A stretch of 15,154 nucleotides of DNA from Smithella sp. (GTDB lineage: Bacteria > Desulfobacterota > Syntrophia > Syntrophales > Smithellaceae): NCBI GenBank assembly GCA_012797505.1, contig JAAZOZ010000093.1, positions 1-15,154 of the forward strand. Direction: 5' to 3'. Below, piece by piece: positions 1 to 6,690 of this stretch. A program made the translations under genes and the position numbers. Below the pieces are notes generated by a model. The model was not told the origin of the DNA. It worked only from the letters and a program-made list of their open reading frames with translations, and did no database searches. Within the stretch, counting starts at the first letter, position 1; every line of letters starts with the position of its first letter.

Positions 1-1
1 A

Positions 2-89
2 TGGTGCCGGAGGACGGAATCGAACCGTCACTTCCGCAAGGGAAGGGGGATTTTGAGTCCCCTGCGTCTACCAGTTTCACCACTCCGGC
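2..89 (-). tRNA. tRNA-Leu, anticodon CAA
   Basis: Read on the minus strand, the acceptor stem GCCGGAG pairs fully with CTCCGGC, followed by discriminator A and an encoded CCA (positions 2-4). The anticodon loop is CTCAAAA, giving anticodon CAA, which reads UUG leucine codons. A long variable arm with complementary CTTCC and GGAAG ends is typical of class II leucine tRNAs, and the T arm carries GGTTCGATTCC. The gene has its own promoter at 99-126 and diverges from the tRNA-Ala gene. The window ends too soon to show its terminator. Confidence 0.97.
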
Positions 90-98
90 ACGGGCGCG

Positions 99-126
99 AT
101 TATATAGACGGAAGGCCAAAAGTCAA
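99..126 (-). promoter_or_regulatory. Promoter of tRNA-Leu (sigma70 type)
   Basis: On the minus strand a -35 box TTGACT (121-126) is followed after 16 bp by a perfect -10 box TATAAT (99-104). The segment after the -10 is GC-rich (CGCGCCCG), the type of discriminator associated with stringent control of stable RNA genes. The expected start is G91 or a neighbour, only about 2 nt before the mature tRNA 5' end at 89. Confidence 0.8.
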
Positions 127-138
127 GCTGAAAAACTG

Positions 139-167
139 TTGACAGCCGGGGAGGGGCATGTTAAGGG
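139..167 (+). promoter_or_regulatory. Candidate promoter of tRNA-Ala
   Basis: A perfect -35 box TTGACA (139-144) lies 16-17 bp before a weak -10 (TTAAGG or TAAGGG, 161-167), placing the start near 174, about 20 nt before the tRNA. The -35 box is back to back with that of the divergent tRNA-Leu promoter, 12 bp away. The poor -10 makes the exact box uncertain. Confidence 0.5.
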
Positions 168-193
168 GCAGGCGAATTCTCGGGGAATCTATT

Positions 194-269
<76 letters not shown>

Positions 270-274
270 AACAT

Positions 275-306
275 AAAAAGGGAAGAACGCCGGTTCTTCC
301 CTTTTT
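275..306 (+). terminator. Rho-independent terminator of tRNA-Ala
   Basis: The arm AAAAAGGGAAGAAC (275-288) pairs perfectly with GTTCTTCCCTTTTT (293-306) around a 4-nt loop. This gives a 9-bp GC-containing core flanked by an A tract and a T tract. The symmetry means it can also stop transcription coming from the ppiD side on the minus strand. Confidence 0.93.
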
Positions 307-347
307 AATGAGACTCAAGTTTGATGAACCCGTAAAAAATCACCACT

Positions 348-375
348 GTCACCCTGAGCCCGTCGAAGGGTGAAC
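348..375 (+). repeat. REP-type palindrome, copy 1
   Basis: The palindrome has CACCCTGAGC against GTCGAAGGGTG arms with central asymmetric bases. The core CTGAGCC-GTCGAAG is shared with the second copy at 394-420, while the outer 3-4 bases of each arm have changed in step so that pairing is kept. Compensated arm changes of this kind are typical of REP/RAYT-family repeats. Confidence 0.7.
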
Positions 376-393
376 GTAAGTACTCTATATCAC

Positions 394-420
394 GTCATGC
401 TTCGACAGGCTCAGCATGAC
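394..420 (-). repeat. REP-type palindrome, copy 2 (inverted)
   Basis: Outer arms GTCATGC (394-400) and GCATGAC (414-420) pair exactly. The inside, TTCGACAGGCTCA, is the reverse complement of the core of copy 1 with one substitution. With copy 1 it forms a head-to-head doublet, the arrangement called a BIME in enterobacteria. Confidence 0.7.
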
Positions 421-459
421 AAAAGAGGGACAAGATGACTTTTTACGAACTTGTCAAGT

Positions 460-481
460 TTCAGAAACGCAGTGAACTGAA
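460..481 (+). repeat. 22-bp direct repeat, copy A
   Basis: The string starting TTCAGAAACGCAGTGAAC matches 543-564 at 19 of 22 positions; all three differences are transitions. It overlaps the right end of the MITE-like unit. The two copies are 83 bp apart, start to start. Confidence 0.65.
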
Positions 482-495
482 GCTTGTTAGTCGAA

Positions 496-526
496 TTATC
501 CCGCGAGCAAAGCGAGTAGGGATTAA
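496..526. repeat. Imperfect hairpin with possible tandem G-A pairs
   Basis: Outer arms ATCCC (498-502) and GGGAT (519-523) pair, and CGAGC (504-508) faces GCGAG (512-516) with C-G and G-C ends and two central A-G/G-A oppositions around an AAA loop. There is no T tract, so it is not a canonical terminator. It may be another REP-like unit or a transcript-end structure downstream of ppiD. Confidence 0.45.
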
Positions 527-542
527 TGACGCCTTTCTTCTT

Positions 543-564
543 TTCAGGAACGCAGTAAACCGAA
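543..564 (+). repeat. 22-bp direct repeat, copy B
   Basis: This is the partner of 460-481, starting TTCAGGAACGCAGTAAAC. It ends 10 bp before the stop codon of the ppiD-like gene at 575-577. Function unknown. Confidence 0.65.
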
Positions 565-574
565 ATTCAGCCTT

Positions 575-2173
575 CTATAAATCCTTTACTTCTTTGTGAA
601 TTTTCAATCGTTTTTCTTTGATCAGCGCCTCTTTGTTTCCCTCCAGCCATGATTTCATCGCTTCCTCCCGCTTCAGGTTCATGGCGATTTTCCGGTAGAT
701 TTCCTTTTTGGCTTCGAAATCCTTCATGTCCAGCGCGCTTTGGCCTTTGAGCTTGAGGATGACCTGCGAGTTGCCGAAAGACATGGGCTTTTCCGGGTAA
801 GGACGGTTCATGGACAGGGACATCAGCACATTGACGGCGTCCGGGTTTGCGCCCAGTTTGGGAATGACGTTGCCGGGCTGGAAGAAGCCGGTTTCCTGGA
901 TTCTCAGGCCTTTTGCCGCAGCCAGCTTTTCCAGGCTCTCGCCCTTGCGCAGTTTTTCCAGGAGGCTCTCAGCTTCCTGGGCAGCCAATCTTTCCTGCTC
1001 GCTTTTCAGATAGGCCTGCCGGACGTCGGCTTCAATGTTCTTGAGTTGCGGCGTGTAGGCGGCTTTTTTGTCGTCCAGGCGGATGACGAAGTAACCATGG
1101 TCGGTGCTCAGGACTTTGCTGATGTCTTTTCGCTGCAGAGAGGCCAGCTCCTGCGCCAGATCCTTGACGGACGCGAGCGCCTGCGGCGGTTTGTTGATCG
1201 GGAAAAAATCAACCGTCTGAATTTTCAGTTTGTGTTTTGCCGCGTAGTCTTCGAAGTTTTCCTCCTGGTAGATGGTGTCGTGCGCTTTTTTGGCTTCCAG
1301 ATAGGCTTCCTGCATGCCGCGGCTCTGCTTCAGATCCCGGGCAATCATCGGCGCGGCCAGCTCCGGCGCCAGGGGCTTGCCGTCTTTGCCTTTGTAACTG
1401 TCTTTGTGCCGGTTGTAATAATCCCGGATGTCGGCGGCGCTGATTTCGGCCGGGGCAAAGGCATTGCCCGCAAAATACAGATATTGAATTTTGGCCTGTT
1501 CGGCAACACGAAACGCATTGCCGTTTTTCTTGAGATAATTTTCCAGATCGCCGGTGGTCGGTTTTATTTTTCCCGCGACATCGGAGCCTGCGACAACTAT
1601 GAAGCTGAGATTGATCTTCTGGTTCTGCAGGGTGTACAGATCCAGCACTTCCTGGTCGGAGGCCTTGATTCCCTCGAGAATAATGGCTTCGATTTTGCCG
1701 GCCGCCAGGCTGACTTTCTGGCCGGCCTCAAAATCTTCGGCGGTCATCCGGTTGTAGCGCAGAAGCTGCTTATATTTGTCGTTGTCGAATTTCCCGTCCG
1801 TCTGCAGGGCGGGCATGGCCATGATCATCTGCTTCAGTTCGTCTTCGGATACCTGCATCTTCATGTCTTTGGCCCTGGCGATGATGACCTGACGGTTGAT
1901 CAGGTTGTCGTAAGCCATTTTTTTCAGGTCCATTTGCTTGAGCATGTCCGCCGTCAGCGCGCCGCCGTAGCGCGCTTTGACCATATCCGTCATTTTGGAG
2001 TATTCATTGTAGTATTCGGATTCGGTGACCACGTAGCCGTCAACGACGGCCAGAGCGTTGGCGGTCTGCATGCTTCGGTCCGTGCCGAAATACAGGACAA
2101 AAACAAAAATGATGATGCCCATAAAGACCAGCATGAACCAGCCTCGCGCATGTTTGCGGAAAAATTTCAGCAT
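575..2173 (-). CDS. ppiD: PpiD-like SurA_N-domain periplasmic folding factor, parvulin motifs not recognisable
   Basis: Predicted 532-residue inner-membrane-anchored periplasmic chaperone of the PpiD/SurA group, which helps newly exported envelope proteins fold. The N-terminus MLKFFRKHARGWF starts a short cytoplasmic tail and one membrane helix (about residues 11-29), as in PpiD. Residues 35-190 resemble the SurA N-terminal chaperone domain (AVVDGYVVTESEYYNEY, then AYDNLINRQVIIARAKDM). Residues 220-370 occupy the place of the parvulin domain, ending in a segment HGYFVIRLDDKK that looks like its last strand. The usual ASHIL and GGDLG parvulin motifs are absent, so isomerase activity is doubtful. 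Residues 371-532 are a charged helical tail. I chose the ATG at 2173 over an in-frame ATG at 2260 because a GAGGAG ribosome site precedes it and the longer version adds atypical sequence. It diverges from mreB. A possible promoter (TTGCAA at 2249-2254, TACTAA at 2226-2231 on the minus strand) is weak. Confidence 0.85.
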   Translation of the reverse strand: MLKFFRKHARGWFMLVFMGIIIFVFVLYFGTDRSMQTANALAVVDGYVVTESEYYNEYSKMTDMVKARYGGALTADMLKQMDLKKMAYDNLINRQVIIARAKDMKMQVSEDELKQMIMAMPALQTDGKFDNDKYKQLLRYNRMTAEDFEAGQKVSLAAGKIEAIILEGIKASDQEVLDLYTLQNQKINLSFIVVAGSDVAGKIKPTTGDLENYLKKNGNAFRVAEQAKIQYLYFAGNAFAPAEISAADIRDYYNRHKDSYKGKDGKPLAPELAAPMIARDLKQSRGMQEAYLEAKKAHDTIYQEENFEDYAAKHKLKIQTVDFFPINKPPQALASVKDLAQELASLQRKDISKVLSTDHGYFVIRLDDKKAAYTPQLKNIEADVRQAYLKSEQERLAAQEAESLLEKLRKGESLEKLAAAKGLRIQETGFFQPGNVIPKLGANPDAVNVLMSLSMNRPYPEKPMSFGNSQVILKLKGQSALDMKDFEAKKEIYRKIAMNLKREEAMKSWLEGNKEALIKEKRLKIHKEVKDL

Positions 2174-2272
2174 AGCGTCTCCTCGAAAGTGGTAATGGAA
2201 CTCATAACCGGGGTCATTGGGGCCGTTAGTATTACAGAGAAGGGCAAATTGCAAATACATTTTAAAAAGGCG

Positions 2273-2301
2273 TTGCTTAGGCCGTTGAAATACGATATAG
2301 A
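2273..2301 (+). promoter_or_regulatory. Candidate promoter of the mreB operon
   Basis: TTGCTT (2273-2278) and TATAGA (2296-2301) are separated by 17 bp, which would start transcription near 2308, about 45 nt before mreB. Both boxes are imperfect. A 9-bp direct repeat TACGATATA (2291-2299 and 2320-2328) overlaps this -10 and the early leader, so the second copy could be an alternative -10 or a binding site. Confidence 0.35.
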
Positions 2302-2352
2302 CGCCAAACTGTAGGTAAGTACGATATATTCAAGGAGAATTCGGGAGGACTC

Positions 2353-3390
2353 ATGTTATTCGATTATATTCTGGGAAAGTTTTCCAATGATCTGGCGATT
2401 GATCTCGGAACCGCCAATACACTCGTTTATGTCAAGGGCAAGGGGATCGTGTTGAACGAACCCTCCGTGGTTGCCGTGCATAAGAATCATCATGGCGTCA
2501 AGAAGGTGCTGGCGGTCGGCAATGAGGCCAAGAGCATGCTGGGCCGCACTCCGGGCAATATTGTGGCGATCCGTCCCATGCGCGACGGCGTCATCGCGGA
2601 TTTCGACATTACGGAAGCCATGCTCAAGCATTTCATTCTGTGCGTTCACGACCGCAAGTCCCTGGTGCGCCCCCGCATCATTGTTTCCGTGCCGTCGGGG
2701 ATTACGCAGGTGGAGCGCCGCGCGGTGCGCGAGACGGTTGAATCCGCGGGCGCCCGCGAAGTCTATCTGATCGAAGAACCGATGGCGGCGGCGATCGGGT
2801 CGGGGCTGCCCATTGCCGAGCCCACCAGCTCCATGGTGGTCGACATCGGCGGCGGCACCACGGAAGTGGCGGTCATCTCGCTGTCCGGCATCGTGTACGC
2901 CAAGTCGGTGCGCATGGCCGGCGACAAGATCGACGAGGAAATTGTCCAGTACATGAAGCGCAAATACAGCCTGCTGATCGGCGAACGGACGGCGGAAGTG
3001 ATCAAGACGGAGGTCGGCTGCGCCTATCCGATGACCGAGGTGAAAACGATTGACGTGAAAGGTCGCGATCTCATCTCCGGCATTCCCAAGACCATCGAAA
3101 CCAGTTCGGAGGAAATCCGGGAAGCGATCATCGAGCCGGTGACGCTGATCGTGGATACCATCAAGGACGCCCTGGAAAACGCGCCGCCGGAGCTGGCCGG
3201 AGACATTGTGGACCGCGGCATCGTGCTGACCGGCGGCGGAGCGCTGCTGAAGAATCTCGATATTCTGGTGCGGGAGGAAACCGGTCTTCCCGTTACGGTG
3301 GCCGATGATCCGCTCTCCGCCGTGGCGCGCGGCGCGGGCATGGCGCTGGATCAGCTCGATGTGCTCAAAGAGGTGACGATTCAGGTCTGA
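2353..3390 (+). CDS. mreB: Rod-shape-determining actin homologue MreB
   Basis: MreB is a bacterial actin that polymerises on the inner face of the cytoplasmic membrane and directs lateral cell-wall synthesis. The 345-residue length is normal for the family. Visible actin-fold nucleotide motifs are DLGTANTLVYV (phosphate 1, about residues 17-27), VDIGGGTTEVAVIS (phosphate 2, about 163-176) and the adenosine motif LTGGGALL (about 293-300). The N-terminal MLFDYILGKFSND is amphipathic, consistent with membrane association. The ATG is preceded by GGGAGGA at 7-9 nt. It is the first gene of the mreBCD-mrdA-rodA-bactofilin run and diverges from the ppiD-like gene. Confidence 0.98.
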   Translation: MLFDYILGKFSNDLAIDLGTANTLVYVKGKGIVLNEPSVVAVHKNHHGVKKVLAVGNEAKSMLGRTPGNIVAIRPMRDGVIADFDITEAMLKHFILCVHDRKSLVRPRIIVSVPSGITQVERRAVRETVESAGAREVYLIEEPMAAAIGSGLPIAEPTSSMVVDIGGGTTEVAVISLSGIVYAKSVRMAGDKIDEEIVQYMKRKYSLLIGERTAEVIKTEVGCAYPMTEVKTIDVKGRDLISGIPKTIETSSEEIREAIIEPVTLIVDTIKDALENAPPELAGDIVDRGIVLTGGGALLKNLDILVREETGLPVTVADDPLSAVARGAGMALDQLDVLKEVTIQV

Positions 3391-3440
3391 TGCCGCCTGG
3401 CCGTTCGGTCTTCACTGGCGGCGGATAGTTTGGGTAGAGC

Positions 3441-4286
3441 ATGTTTTTTAAAAATTATCGAGCCGTCATCTTTGTCGGAGCGGTGATCCTCGCCGCCGTT
3501 TTCCTTTTTTCGTACGGCCTGAAATACGACGCCGGCCAGAGCCTGCTGCAGAGGCTTGCGCTGGGGGCGGCGGCGCCGGTTCAAAAGTTGCTGACGCTGT
3601 GCGTTGAAAGCGTTGACAATGCCTGGACGCGCTATATCCGTCTGGTGGGCCTGGAAGAGGAGAACCGGAAACTGAAGGGCGCCATCGGTGAGCTTCAGAT
3701 GCAGTTGACGCTTTACCGGCAGGGGTATCTGGAAGCCCGGAGGCTGCAGACGCTTCTGTCGCTCGAGGAGCGGGAGCCCTACCGCTTCGTCGCGGCCCGC
3801 ATCATCGGCAAGGAACAGGGCGCTCTGGCCAAGACGCTCTGGATCGACAAGGGGGAAGCGCACGGTCTCAAGCCGGGCATGCCGGTGATGGCGCTTCCCG
3901 GCCTCATCGGACGGCTGACGAATGTTTCCCGGCACAGCGCCAAAGTTCAGCTTCTGATCGACGAGGGTTCCAACGTGGATGTTCTGGTTGAAAGGACGCG
4001 TCAGCAGGGAATGCTTCGCGGAGCGGGATCACGCGGCTGCGTCGTCCGGTACATCTCCAAGATTCAGGATGTTCGGGAAGGGGACGTGATTCTGACGTCC
4101 GGCCTGAGCAATGTTTTCCCGAAGGGACTGCTGGTCGGAAAGGTGGTTCATACGGACCGTTCGGACGCCGGCATGTTTTTGAATATCCGGGTGTCTCCTT
4201 TTGCCGACTTTACTTCGCTGGAGGAAGTTCTGGTTCTGGCGGGGGAGAGAAAGACGCCGTCCGGGGAAAGGAAGGCCGCAAAATGA
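3441..4286 (+). CDS. mreC: Rod-shape-determining protein MreC
   Basis: MreC is the bitopic periplasmic scaffold that links MreB to the PBP2/RodA synthase. This 281-residue protein has one membrane helix (about residues 8-26), a predicted coiled coil (about 67-108, rich in E, L, K and R), then the beta-rich MreC domain with family motifs DKGEAHGLKPGMPV (136-149) and LTSGLSNVFPKGLLVGKV (218-235). The C-terminal tail from 268 is basic and looks disordered. The ribosome site is weak (GGGTAGAG). It starts 50 bp after mreB and shares 4 bp (ATGA) with mreD, suggesting translational coupling. Confidence 0.96.
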   Translation: MFFKNYRAVIFVGAVILAAVFLFSYGLKYDAGQSLLQRLALGAAAPVQKLLTLCVESVDNAWTRYIRLVGLEEENRKLKGAIGELQMQLTLYRQGYLEARRLQTLLSLEEREPYRFVAARIIGKEQGALAKTLWIDKGEAHGLKPGMPVMALPGLIGRLTNVSRHSAKVQLLIDEGSNVDVLVERTRQQGMLRGAGSRGCVVRYISKIQDVREGDVILTSGLSNVFPKGLLVGKVVHTDRSDAGMFLNIRVSPFADFTSLEEVLVLAGERKTPSGERKAAK

Positions 4287-4771
4287 TGTATTATGTTCTG
4301 TTGCCTTTCATGGCCGTTGTGCTGGTGGTCCTGCAGTCCAAGCTGGCCGAAATCCTTTTTTCCGGCCTACTTACGCTGGAGATGTCGCTGATCGTGGTGA
4401 TCTACGCCGGTTTTCGCCTGGACCTGTGGAAGGGAGCAGCCCTTTCCCTTGTCGTGGGGCTGGCGATGGATTGCCTGTCCGGGACGGTCCTGGGGTTGTT
4501 TTCGCTGTTGTACGTCTGCATTTTCCTGTTTGCCTGGTTTGTTTCCTCTCAGATTGATTCGGAAAGGCTCTACCTGATCGCCGGCTTCAGCCTGATCTGT
4601 GCCATGGTGGAATCGCTGGCGCTGGTTTTGATCTACCAGTTTGTGTTTGAATTTGACATGGTCGGTAAAATCCTTCCCGTCCTTGTGCCGCAGACCCTGC
4701 TGGTCAGCGTTCTTTCTGTGTGCTTTTTTTACGCGATGCGCAGGGTGGAAAGAGTTTTGAAGTATGGATAA
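4283..4771 (+). CDS. mreD: Rod-shape-determining protein MreD
   Basis: A 162-residue, almost wholly hydrophobic protein with about five or six membrane helices, of the size and position expected for MreD, the integral membrane partner of MreC in the elongasome. Charged residues cluster in short loops (RLDLWKG about 45-51, DSERLY about 92-97) and at the C-terminus (RRVERVLKYG). The start overlaps the mreC stop as ATGATG, so either ATG (4283 or 4286) could be used; GGAAGG lies upstream. The end overlaps mrdA by 8 bp. MreD sequences diverge strongly, so the call rests on hydropathy, size and position between mreC and mrdA. Confidence 0.92.
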   Translation: MMYYVLLPFMAVVLVVLQSKLAEILFSGLLTLEMSLIVVIYAGFRLDLWKGAALSLVVGLAMDCLSGTVLGLFSLLYVCIFLFAWFVSSQIDSERLYLIAGFSLICAMVESLALVLIYQFVFEFDMVGKILPVLVPQTLLVSVLSVCFFYAMRRVERVLKYG

Positions 4772-6653
4772 ACCGGGCAGCCTTCAAAACGGGCCGGAGC
4801 CGGTGGACTTTCGGCGCAAGCTTACCGTGGTGATGATTCTGATTTGCGCGGCCCTGTCGGTCCTGACGATCCGCCTGTGGTATCTGCAGATCATCAAAGG
4901 GGATGAACTCAAGCAGCGCTCTGAAAACAACGCCGTCCGTTTTCGTAAAATTCAGCCTCTGCGCGGCCTGATCATGGACCACAACGGTGTTGTGATCGTG
5001 GACAACCGCCCCTCCTTTGATGTGCTGTACCTGCCTGCCCGGGGAGTCGATCATGAGGATCTGATCCTGAAGCTCCGGGAAATTTACAAGATGAAATCGG
5101 TTGATTTTTACCCGGCCCAGCCTTTTCCCAGGACGCTGAAGTCCTATCTTCCCGTCCGGCTGGAGAAAAATGTCGGCATGGAAAAAGTCGCCCTGGTGGA
5201 AACCAACAGCATGGATCTGCCGGGGGTCTATGTGGATGTCACACCGATCCGTCTTTACCTGGATGGGGAAATCACCGCGCCGATCATCGGCTACACGGGA
5301 GAAGTCAGCAAGGAAGAGCTGGAAAAGCCGGAGGGGGATTACGCCTCCGGCGACATCACGGGAAAATCGGGCATTGAAAAAGCGCTGGATCCTTACGTGC
5401 GCGGCCGCCGGGGCAATGAGCTGGTCGAAGTGAACGTGTACGGCAAAGTCATCAAGAATCTGGGGCGGATCGATCCGGTTTGCGGTTCCAATGTGGTGCT
5501 GACGATCGACGCCGCCCTCCAGAAGGCGGCCTGGGAGGCCTTTGAAGGAAGGCCGGGAGCGGCGGTCGCGATGGACCCCCGGGACGGCTCCATCCTGGCG
5601 ATGGTCAGCTCGCCGTCTTACGACCCGAATTTATTCAACAGCGGCATTGCCCGTGAAGCATGGGAAAAGCTGCAGAAGGATCCGCTGAAACCCATGTCCA
5701 ACCGGGCGATTGCGGGGCAGTATCCGCCGGGGTCAACCTATAAGCTGATCGTGGCGGCCGCGGCGCTGGAAGAGGGGGTGATCACCCCCGAAACCCGGAT
5801 CAACTGCAGCGGTTCTTTCGATCTGGGCAACCGGACCTATCGCTGCTGGAGAAAAAACGGGCACGGGCCCGTCAATCTTCACCGGGCGCTGGTGGAGTCG
5901 TGCGATGTCTATTTTTATACCGTCGGGAAAAAACTGGGCGTGGATCGCATCGCGCGCTACGCCAGAAAGTTCGGTCTGGGCGACGTCACCGGCATTGAGC
6001 TGGCCCATGAGCGCAAAGGTCTGGTCCCCACGCGGGATTGGAAGCAGGCCCGCATGAAAGAACCGTGGCAGATGGGCGAAACCATATCGATTTCCATCGG
6101 CCAGGGATTCAATTTGACCACTCCGCTGCAGCTGGCGCAGGCGTATGCGTCGCTCGCCAACGGCGGCACGTTGTGGCGCCCCCGTCTGGTTCAGCGGATT
6201 GAAGCGGCCGAAGGCGGCGTGGTGAAAGAATATTTGCCGGAAAAGAAGGGAGATCTGGGCTTGAGCGGGAAGACCGTGGAGCTGCTCCAGCAGGCGCTGT
6301 GGGGCGTCGTGAACGAACCCGGGGGGACCGGCTACGCGGCCCGCATCGACGGCGCGGACGTCTGCGGCAAAACGGGGACGTCGCAGGTTGTCGGTCTGCC
6401 CCAGGATGAACAGGCGCGCCGCCGGAAAAAAATCGCCGCCTTTCACAAGGATCATGCGTTGTTTGCCTGTTATGCCCCCGCGAGGCATCCGGAAATCGTC
6501 GTTTCCGTCGTTGCCGAGCATGCCGGCGGAGGCGGAGCGGTCGCCGCTCCGATTGCCCGCAGGATTTTAAAGGCCTATTTCGACGGGAAGAAAAAAGACA
6601 GGCCCGTTGAAGTGGCCGTCCGGCGGCAGACGGCCGGGCAAGCCGGAAACTGA
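4764..6653 (+). CDS. mrdA: Penicillin-binding protein 2 (peptidoglycan D,D-transpeptidase MrdA)
   Basis: PBP2 cross-links peptide stems of new peptidoglycan during elongation, working with RodA in the periplasm. The 629-residue protein has a short cytoplasmic tail, one membrane helix (about residues 19-37), a pedestal/dimerisation region (about 60-235) and a C-terminal transpeptidase domain. Active-site motifs are complete: STYK with nucleophile Ser324, SCD at 379-381 as the SxN-type motif, and KTGT at 536-539. The segment GITGKSGIE-type (here DITGKSGIEKALD, about 197-209) is typical of the family. The ATG lies inside the 3' end of mreD (8-bp overlap) and has only a weak ribosome site, so expression is probably coupled to mreD. 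The lysine- and arginine-rich tail after 600 is variable in the family. Confidence 0.97.
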   Translation: MDKPGSLQNGPEPVDFRRKLTVVMILICAALSVLTIRLWYLQIIKGDELKQRSENNAVRFRKIQPLRGLIMDHNGVVIVDNRPSFDVLYLPARGVDHEDLILKLREIYKMKSVDFYPAQPFPRTLKSYLPVRLEKNVGMEKVALVETNSMDLPGVYVDVTPIRLYLDGEITAPIIGYTGEVSKEELEKPEGDYASGDITGKSGIEKALDPYVRGRRGNELVEVNVYGKVIKNLGRIDPVCGSNVVLTIDAALQKAAWEAFEGRPGAAVAMDPRDGSILAMVSSPSYDPNLFNSGIAREAWEKLQKDPLKPMSNRAIAGQYPPGSTYKLIVAAAALEEGVITPETRINCSGSFDLGNRTYRCWRKNGHGPVNLHRALVESCDVYFYTVGKKLGVDRIARYARKFGLGDVTGIELAHERKGLVPTRDWKQARMKEPWQMGETISISIGQGFNLTTPLQLAQAYASLANGGTLWRPRLVQRIEAAEGGVVKEYLPEKKGDLGLSGKTVELLQQALWGVVNEPGGTGYAARIDGADVCGKTGTSQVVGLPQDEQARRRKKIAAFHKDHALFACYAPARHPEIVVSVVAEHAGGGGAVAAPIARRILKAYFDGKKKDRPVEVAVRRQTAGQAGN

Positions 6654-6690
6654 AGGTTCCGAGGCCGCGGGGACAGGCGAGGAGGAGTTT

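Larger units (their letters stand above)
314..464. repeat. MITE-like unit with inverted ends around two REP-type palindromes
   Basis: The outer 29 bp on the left (314-342) and the reverse complement of the right end (436-464) match at 20 positions, sharing the core CGTAAAAA-TCA. Eight of the nine differences are transitions. Inside lie two palindromes in opposite orientation (348-375 and 394-420). No transposase is encoded, so if mobile the unit is non-autonomous. I see no convincing target-site duplication. Recognition is from internal symmetry only. Confidence 0.6.

Noticed and set aside
307..574. CRISPR array
   Set aside because: The repeats are inverted palindromes and one diverged 22-bp pair, without regular direct repeats and unique spacers; no cas genes are present.
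2174..2260. Upstream in-frame ATG extending the ppiD-like protein by 29 residues
   Set aside because: The extension is hydrophilic and precedes the typical MLKFFRKHARGWF start, and GAGGAG sits just before the downstream ATG.
740..2314. 524-codon plus-strand frame opposite the ppiD-like gene
   Set aside because: Composition is that of an antisense shadow; the minus-strand frame has a membrane anchor, a family-like domain and a ribosome site. Length alone is explained by GC-rich codon use.
6607..6690. Upstream in-frame ATG extending RodA by 28 residues
   Set aside because: It lies inside mrdA, adds sequence unlike RodA, and the GAGGAGGAG ribosome site precedes 6691.
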